From Candidatus Fermentithermobacillaceae bacterium (lineage in GTDB: Bacteria; Bacillota; Sulfobacillia; Fermentithermobacillales; Fermentithermobacillaceae), in contig DUTL01000185.1 of the NCBI GenBank assembly GCA_012842105.1, positions 1-10,730 on the forward strand: a DNA stretch of 10,730 nt, read 5' to 3'. A program made the position numbers and the translations under genes. Under the pieces are notes generated by a model. That model was not told the origin of the DNA, made no database searches, and worked only from the letters and a program-made list of their open reading frames with translations. Positions 6,559 to 10,730 of the stretch are shown here, piece by piece (within the stretch, counting starts at the first letter, position 1; the number at the start of each line of letters is the position of its first letter).

Positions 6559-7647
6559 TCAAACACCCTTTGAAGAAAGGTGCTTTCTTATCAAATCTGC
6601 CCGCCGGATATCCCTCTCCTGGGCAGTAAGTGTCGTTTCGAAAACCTTCTGCACGTAATTGGGCCGGGACAGCACAAGTATCTCATTGACATCGCTTATT
6701 GTAAGGCCGGGAATCATGTGGAACTCCGCTCCAAGCCTTAAATCCGACCAAAGCTTGATTGCCTCATCTGACGTAATCTTCCGCGCATTAGAGAGTAAGC
6801 CAAGCGCTCTGAAAACCCGATCCTCAACTTCAATACGGTGATTTTTGAACAGTGTTTCGCGAACTCTAATCTCCTCGCTTACCACTTGTTTTACAACTAA
6901 AGACAGGTTCTCGATTATTTCCTTCTCAGTTTGTCCAAGAGTAATCTGGTTGGATATTTGAAAAACATTCCCCTGGCCTTCAGTTCCTTCGCCGTAAAGC
7001 CCTCGCACCACAAGGCCTACTTTGTTCACTGCCGTAAGGACCCGTGATATTTCATTCGCAACGGCAAGCGCCGGCAGGTGAACCATTACTGAAGCCCTGA
7101 GCCCGGTTCCTGCGTTGGTGGGGCAGGATGTGAGATACCCAATTTGCTCATCGTAAGCATAATCAAGGCCCTGTTCGCAAAGGTCATCTATCCCGCTTGC
7201 CAGCACCCATGCTTCGTCCAGTTCCAAACCGGAACGGAGAACCTGGAGCCGCAGATGATCTTCTTCATTCACCATGATTGCAACTGATTCATCGTACCTC
7301 AGGACCAAGCCTTTGCCCGTCTTGCTTACTGCATGCTGAGGGCTTATCAAGTGCTTTTCAACAAGAACCTGGCAGTCCAACGGTGAAATGTCGCTCAAAC
7401 TGGTTTGGATGATTGGCCCTCCAAACCCCCTTTCGCCTACGCGGCCAACAGTCTGAAACACCTTTTTCAGAACCAGATCTGCATCCTTCCCCGAAAGAAG
7501 GTGGGGAAAAGGAACGTCTTCAAGGTTGCGTGCAAGCCTTACCCTTGAGGAAATGGCCACATTTCCCAGGTTCCCGCTTCCGTCCATCCAGGGCGAAGAC
7601 GAGTTTCGAAGTATGTTCTGAAAAATATCCGCTTTTTTGCCCTTCAC
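6559..7647 (-). CDS. mcsB: Protein-arginine kinase McsB
   Basis: A 362-residue member of the ATP:guanido phosphotransferase family, nearly the length of Bacillus McsB (363). The nucleotide-binding SSRVRLARN motif lies at 33-41, the NEEDH segment at 127-131, and the signature CPTNAGTGLRASVM at 175-188, with the conserved cysteine at C175. The C-terminal RDIRRADLIR (345-354) resembles the phospho-arginine-binding allosteric site described for McsB. The enzyme phosphorylates arginines on CtsR and damaged proteins, marking them for ClpC-ClpP. The start is GTG, overlapping the mcsA stop in a GTGA quartet, with GGGGG 8 bases upstream, so translation is coupled to its activator McsA. Confidence 0.96.
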   Translation of the reverse strand: MKGKKADIFQNILRNSSSPWMDGSGNLGNVAISSRVRLARNLEDVPFPHLLSGKDADLVLKKVFQTVGRVGERGFGGPIIQTSLSDISPLDCQVLVEKHLISPQHAVSKTGKGLVLRYDESVAIMVNEEDHLRLQVLRSGLELDEAWVLASGIDDLCEQGLDYAYDEQIGYLTSCPTNAGTGLRASVMVHLPALAVANEISRVLTAVNKVGLVVRGLYGEGTEGQGNVFQISNQITLGQTEKEIIENLSLVVKQVVSEEIRVRETLFKNHRIEVEDRVFRALGLLSNARKITSDEAIKLWSDLRLGAEFHMIPGLTISDVNEILVLSRPNYVQKVFETTLTAQERDIRRADLIRKHLSSKGV

Positions 7648-8174
7648 TCCGGATTCCCCCTTAGCTTCGCCTCAAACTGTTTGATCCTGTCTCTAAGTTC
7701 TGCAGCTTTTTCGTAAGCTTCATCTGACACAGCTCTGGCCAACTGCTTCTTCAATTCTTCCAGTTCCCTTCGTATTTGGGCTCCTTCACCAGTTGCAGCC
7801 GGCGCCTTTCCCACGTGCCTGTCTGAACCGTGAATCCGCCTGAGAAGCGGTTCCAGGCGGTCTTCAAAAACCTCGTAGCACCTGGAACATCCTAACCGTC
7901 CGGCCCGGGCAAAATCTCTGTAGCTCATTCCGCATACCGGGCATCTGGGCCCCTCTGTACCCGGGCCCAGCGAGGGCAGGGCTTCCATTTGGGAACCAAG
8001 AAAAGCTGACAGCAGATTGTTGATTGAGAAACTCGGTTGGAATAAGACGCCCAGGGTCAAGAATCCGGACCGCTGAGCACATTCCCTGCAAAGATGCATG
8101 GTTGTCTTTCTGCCATTTATTATTCTTTCGATATGCACCGTTGCCTGAGATTTGCCACATTCTTCGCATAACAT
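7644..8174 (-). CDS. mcsA: McsB activator McsA, zinc-finger and UVR protein
   Basis: A 176-residue protein with four CxxC pairs: C3/C6, C29/C32, C78/C81 and C96/C99. These form two treble zinc sites, as in McsA. A UVR domain at the C-terminus (about 134-170) has the typical AVSDEAYEKAAELRDRI pattern. McsA activates the arginine kinase McsB; in Bacillus its cysteines also make the operon respond to thiol stress. The gene begins 6 bases after the ctsR stop and its GAGGAG ribosome site lies inside the end of ctsR. It overlaps mcsB by 4 bases. Length and motif order are normal, with no sign of damage. Confidence 0.95.
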   Translation of the reverse strand: MLCEECGKSQATVHIERIINGRKTTMHLCRECAQRSGFLTLGVLFQPSFSINNLLSAFLGSQMEALPSLGPGTEGPRCPVCGMSYRDFARAGRLGCSRCYEVFEDRLEPLLRRIHGSDRHVGKAPAATGEGAQIRRELEELKKQLARAVSDEAYEKAAELRDRIKQFEAKLRGNPE

Positions 8175-8180
8175 AGCCAG

Positions 8181-8645
8181 TCACTCCTCATCTTCAACCA
8201 CTGAAAAATACGCACTTAGAACAGCCCTGAATATTCTCGCTCTTAGCCAGTCTCTATGCGGCAGGTCCAAAGCCAGGGTATCCCTGGATACTGCCGCCTG
8301 CATCATCTTGAAGCTCCTTACATCTATTAATTTTTCTTCAAAAAGCCTTAGAAGATATCCGTAGGCCTCGTCCTGAGACAGGTATGACCCTATACTCTTC
8401 ATAATGTCTGCGATACCGTCTGTCAGTTCCATCCTTACTACCCTAATGTACCCGCCGCCGCCTCGTTTGGATTCCACAACATAACCACGTTCAGGTTGGA
8501 ACCGGGAACTCAACACATAGGTAATTTGTGAAGGAACACACCTAAAATAATCAGCGAGATAGGATCTTTGTATTTCAGCCACTCCCCCGCCTTCTTCAAC
8601 AAGCGCTAAGATATATGCTTCGATAAGGTCGGCAAGGCTAGCCAT
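8181..8645 (-). CDS. ctsR: Transcriptional repressor CtsR
   Basis: A 154-residue repressor of class III stress genes. The N-terminal winged helix-turn-helix covers about residues 1-70, including the recognition segment VPSQITYVLSSRF (37-49) and the glycine-rich wing RGGGGYIRV (61-69). That wing is the DNA contact and heat-sensing loop of CtsR. The rest is the dimerisation and tetramerisation domain. The start is the ATG at 8645, with AGGAG 8 bases upstream. An in-frame ATG at 8696 lies inside the operator, lacks a ribosome site and is rejected. It is the first gene of ctsR-mcsA-mcsB-clpC, probably extending into radA. It should repress itself through the direct repeat about 40 bases upstream until McsB phosphorylation or heat releases it. 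Confidence 0.96.
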   Translation of the reverse strand: MASLADLIEAYILALVEEGGGVAEIQRSYLADYFRCVPSQITYVLSSRFQPERGYVVESKRGGGGYIRVVRMELTDGIADIMKSIGSYLSQDEAYGYLLRLFEEKLIDVRSFKMMQAAVSRDTLALDLPHRDWLRARIFRAVLSAYFSVVEDEE

Positions 8646-8677
8646 TACAATCACTCCTGCGCAAATAGACCTTCTTA

Positions 8678-8701
8678 TTTTGACTTTGACTATCATTGAC
8701 T
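8678..8701 (-). promoter_or_regulatory. CtsR operator upstream of ctsR
   Basis: On the minus strand AGTCAAT-GAT-AGTCAAA (8701-8685) matches the CtsR consensus of two A/G-GTCAAA heptads around a 3-base NAN spacer, with one mismatch at the end of the first heptad. A third GTCAAA (8684-8679) abuts the second heptad. The box lies just downstream of the proposed -10 element and about 40 bases before the ctsR ATG, over the expected transcription start, which is where a repressor would act. Confidence 0.85.
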
Positions 8702-8709
8702 ATACGTAT

Positions 8710-8737
8710 ATATTACATCACCGGCACAAAAAAACAA
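8710..8737 (-). promoter_or_regulatory. Probable sigma-A promoter of the ctsR operon
   Basis: On the minus strand TTGTTT (8737-8732) and TAATAT (8715-8710) are separated by 16 bases. Each is a moderate match to consensus. Transcription would start near 8703, next to the CtsR operator. An alternative -10, TATAGT (8704-8699), lacks a good partner. The exact hexamers are uncertain; the location is supported by the operator. Confidence 0.45.
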
Positions 8738-8758
8738 GGGGTTAGACAAATACTTACC
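8728..8758 (-). terminator. Weak candidate terminator for trxB
   Basis: On the minus strand GGTAAG and CTAACC (8758-8740) can form a short stem with one A-A mismatch and a 7-base loop. Five bases later comes a run of seven T (8734-8728). It lies about 120 bases after the trxB stop and overlaps the proposed ctsR -35 box. The stem is weak, so read-through into ctsR is possible. Confidence 0.25.
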
Positions 8759-8875
8759 GTGGCCAATTGTCAGCACAATACGTAGATTATGTGCTTATCC
8801 CGGGCTCTTCAACCATATCGCCTCAAAGGCCTAGTATAAGGCCCACCCTCCGCCGTATACGTTTTATTTTTCCGA

Positions 8876-9796
8876 TCATCTGAAATTCTCTATGAGGTAT
8901 TTCTCCAAAGCCCACGCTGCCACCGCACCGTCGCCAACAGCCGTTGCCACTTGCCTTAGCAGTTTTTCTCTTACATCGCCTACGGCAAACAGCCCTGAAG
9001 TCCTGGTAGACATATCTTCCCGTGTCTTTACATAACCGTTTGCAGTCAAATCCGCCAGTCCGTCTAAGGGAGTGGAGTTCGGAACTGAACCCACATACAG
9101 AAATACGCCATCGACTTCTATCTCCTCAGACTTGCCGGTTTTTACGTTTCTGACAACCAGTGACTTCAGCTGTCCGTTTCCCTTCATTTCTTCCACTGTG
9201 CTGTTGAGCCTGAGGGTGATACAGGAATTCTCAACAACCTTGTTTATGTTGGCAAGGCCGGCGCGAAACTGATCGCGCCTATGTACCAGGATCACCCTGC
9301 CGGCATACCTGGTCAGAAACTGAGCTTCAGTCAGCGCCGAGTCGCCGCCGCCCACAACTGCAACAGTCTTACCCCTGAATAAGGCGCCGTCACACGTGGC
9401 ACAAAAACTTATCCCCCGGCCAATGAACTCATCTTCACCGGGAACTCCCAGGGGCCTTGGAGATGTACCTGCCGCCCAGATAACGCTCTTGGTCTCATAG
9501 TGCTTACCATCGCCTGTAATTGAAAACAGGTGATTCTCCTTTTTGACCGAACTAACCTCGCCGAAATCAACGTCGGCTCCAAAACCTTTGGCTTGCTCAA
9601 TCATGAATTCCATTAGTTCAGGGCCTGATACCCCCTGGGGGAACCCCGGATAGTTGTAAATCATGTTCGTGGTCCCGGCCTGGCCGCCGCCACCCATGGG
9701 ATCGAAAAGTTTGACCTTCAAACCAGCTCTTGCGGCATAAATAGCAGAAGTTACACCGGCCGGCCCCCCTCCTGCAATAATGACATCGTGGATCAC
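8876..9796 (-). CDS. trxB: Thioredoxin-disulfide reductase
   Basis: A 306-residue low-molecular-weight thioredoxin reductase, at the usual length. The FAD site is GGGPAG (9-14), the redox-active pair is C132/C135 in FCATCDG, the NADPH site is GGGDSA (149-154) with HRRDQFRA (172-179) for the NADP phosphate, and the second FAD motif is FAVGDV (270-275). It transfers electrons from NADPH to thioredoxin in the cytosol. The start is GTG at 9796, chosen for GGGAGG 8 bases upstream. It lies 230 bases upstream of ctsR on the same strand and is divergent from the SpoIID-domain gene. Placement beside the thiol-responsive McsA/McsB/CtsR system is suggestive, but it has no CtsR box of its own. Close relatives of the fold (ferredoxin-dependent types, AhpF) are less likely given the NADP-binding HRRDxFRA motif. 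Confidence 0.95.
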   Translation of the reverse strand: MIHDVIIAGGGPAGVTSAIYAARAGLKVKLFDPMGGGGQAGTTNMIYNYPGFPQGVSGPELMEFMIEQAKGFGADVDFGEVSSVKKENHLFSITGDGKHYETKSVIWAAGTSPRPLGVPGEDEFIGRGISFCATCDGALFRGKTVAVVGGGDSALTEAQFLTRYAGRVILVHRRDQFRAGLANINKVVENSCITLRLNSTVEEMKGNGQLKSLVVRNVKTGKSEEIEVDGVFLYVGSVPNSTPLDGLADLTANGYVKTREDMSTRTSGLFAVGDVREKLLRQVATAVGDGAVAAWALEKYLIENFR

Positions 9797-9845
9797 TTAT
9801 GAGACCTCCCTCAATGACTATGGTGCCAATAAGTACTCTGCCTTG

Positions 9846-9875
9846 ATGCTAGCACGCCAAAACTTCCAAACTCAA
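9846..9875 (-). promoter_or_regulatory. Possible sigma-A promoter of trxB
   Basis: On the minus strand TTGAGT (9875-9870) and TAGCAT (9851-9846) are separated by 18 bases; each matches four of six consensus bases. The start point would be about 43 bases before the trxB GTG. This is the best pair seen in the 140-base gap between the divergent genes, but it is not strong. Confidence 0.3.
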
Positions 9876-9936
9876 GTGTTTCGCATGTTTTACATCGACT
9901 GCCATTTGGAATGATATAACACGGAGGTGTATACTG

Positions 9937-10730
9937 ATGGCGTTTAAATTCAGAAATGCCGGCAACCTTTTCAGAGACAACAGATTGATGCTGATTCTGG
10001 GGGCCATTGCCGTTGCAGTCATTATCGCTGCTGCCAGAGGCCAATACTTAAAGCCCAAAAGCAAAATTCCTTCAGAAGAACCGTCGATATCAGTGTTTTT
10101 TCACAAGACAGGCGAAATCAAATCTATGCCTCTGGAAACCTATTTGGAAGGAGTCGTTGCTGCGGAAATGGACCCAAACTGGCCCTTAGCCGCACTGGAA
10201 GCTCAGGCCATAGTCGCCCGGACCTTTACCCTGAAGAAGTTGCAAGAGGGGCCTGTGGAAGGACGTAACGCTCAAGCCAGTACTGATCCCAAGGAGTTTC
10301 AGGCATATGACGCAGCCAGAATAAATGACAGCGTAAAACAAGCGGTAAAGAACACCAGAGGCCAGGTGATTACTTATGGCGGAGAGCCAATTAGGGCATG
10401 GTTTCATTCAAGTTCCGGAGGCAAAACAGCCAGTGCCGCCGAAGGCCTCAACTTCACGAAAGAAAACGCTCCGTATGCACAACCGGTCACTGATGTTCAG
10501 CAGGAACCAAGCCATGAATGGACCTGCGCTTTTTCAGCCGGTGAAGTTCTTCAAGCCGCCAGAGCCGTGGGCGTGCAACTGGATAAGCTCACTTCGATAA
10601 GCATCGGGCGGAGAGGATCCTCAGGCAGAGCCGAGACATTGAAAATAAACGGGAAAGAAGTACCGGCACCCCAGTTCCGGCTGGCCATAGGCGACAAAAC
10701 AATGCGTTCCACCCTAATAGACACCCTCCG
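9937..10730 (+). CDS. SpoIID/LytB-domain protein, C-terminus cut by the window
   Basis: An open frame of 264 codons running off the right edge. It starts at the ATG at 9937, with GGAGGT 8 bases upstream. A short basic N-terminus is followed by one hydrophobic segment (about 17-33), so the protein is probably anchored with its bulk outside the cytoplasm. A SpoIID domain follows: LETYLEGVVAAEM (66-78) with the glutamate E77 equivalent to the catalytic acid of SpoIID, EAQAIVARTF (88-97), STDPKEFQAY (115-124) and HSSSGGKTA (157-165). SpoIID is a lytic transglycosylase that acts on denuded peptidoglycan during spore engulfment. Related proteins (LytB, SpoIID-like paralogues) act elsewhere, and true spoIID normally sits in a different neighbourhood, so the symbol is left open. 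No convincing sigma-E promoter was seen upstream. Confidence 0.88.
   Translation, partial: MAFKFRNAGNLFRDNRLMLILGAIAVAVIIAAARGQYLKPKSKIPSEEPSISVFFHKTGEIKSMPLETYLEGVVAAEMDPNWPLAALEAQAIVARTFTLKKLQEGPVEGRNAQASTDPKEFQAYDAARINDSVKQAVKNTRGQVITYGGEPIRAWFHSSSGGKTASAAEGLNFTKENAPYAQPVTDVQQEPSHEWTCAFSAGEVLQAARAVGVQLDKLTSISIGRRGSSGRAETLKINGKEVPAPQFRLAIGDKTMRSTLIDTL

Noticed and set aside
6534..6566. Longer ClpC from a GTG at 6566
   Set aside because: There is no ribosome site, it overlaps mcsB, and the in-frame ATG at 6533 has GGAGG at ideal spacing.
8646..8696. Longer CtsR from an ATG at 8696
   Set aside because: It starts inside the CtsR operator without a ribosome site; the ATG at 8645 gives the family N-terminus.
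8772..8795. AGCACA/TGTGCT inverted repeat between trxB and ctsR
   Set aside because: Short arms, a 12-base loop and no promoter overlap; it could easily be chance.
8828..8843. GGCCT/AGGCC hairpin after trxB
   Set aside because: It has only a 5-base stem and no T-run behind it, so it does not look like a functional terminator.
9883..9920. Possible sigma-E or sigma-A promoter before the SpoIID-domain gene (GCATGTT, TATAAC)
   Set aside because: The hexamer spacing is wrong, and TATAAC lies so close to the ribosome site that the transcript would lose it.
1..10730. CRISPR arrays, insertion sequences, phage genes or a new defence system
   Set aside because: No repeat arrays, transposase, integrase or flanking duplications were seen; all but one protein belong to recognised housekeeping families.

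Overview
The window looks like the chromosome of a spore-forming Bacillota, most likely of class Clostridia. The evidence is a CtsR-McsA-McsB-ClpC stress operon with a recognisable CtsR operator, a YacL-type PIN-TRAM membrane protein next to ispD, a CarD/CdnL-family regulator, a SpoIID-domain protein, strong Shine-Dalgarno sequences and several GTG or TTG starts. I cannot name the species. Nothing in the window looks like a transposon, phage, plasmid or CRISPR locus. It is a housekeeping and stress-response region.

Layout from left to right. The minus strand carries ispD (cut by the window edge at position 1) and, upstream of and overlapping it, yacL (147-1259). A divergent promoter region of about 195 bp (1260-1454) separates yacL from carD (1455-1931, plus strand). 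A tRNA-Ala(CGC) gene with its own good promoter follows (1999-2073), then a small uncharacterised gene (2111-2509, plus strand). That block converges on a long minus-strand cluster. In transcription order the cluster is trxB (9796-8876), a promoter with CtsR operator (8678-8737), ctsR (8645-8181), mcsA (8174-7644), mcsB (7647-6559), clpC (6533-4056) and radA (3892-2528). A SpoIID-domain gene (9937 to the right edge, plus strand) diverges from trxB.

How the genes work together. In Bacillus-type systems CtsR represses its own operon. McsB, activated by McsA, phosphorylates arginines, inactivates CtsR and marks proteins for ClpC-ClpP. RadA is a DNA-repair ATPase often encoded just downstream of clpC. 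Next to the operon, trxB adds thiol-redox capacity. YacL and ispD are common downstream neighbours of this operon in Bacillota, but here they are separated from radA by the opposite-strand carD-tRNA-hypothetical block, and disA, which commonly follows radA, is not in the window.

The most interesting non-coding signal is a perfect 11-bp inverted repeat (3886-3896 and 3922-3932) around the radA start. As RNA it would bury both the radA start codon and its Shine-Dalgarno sequence. The 132-residue hypothetical protein is the main protein of unknown function.
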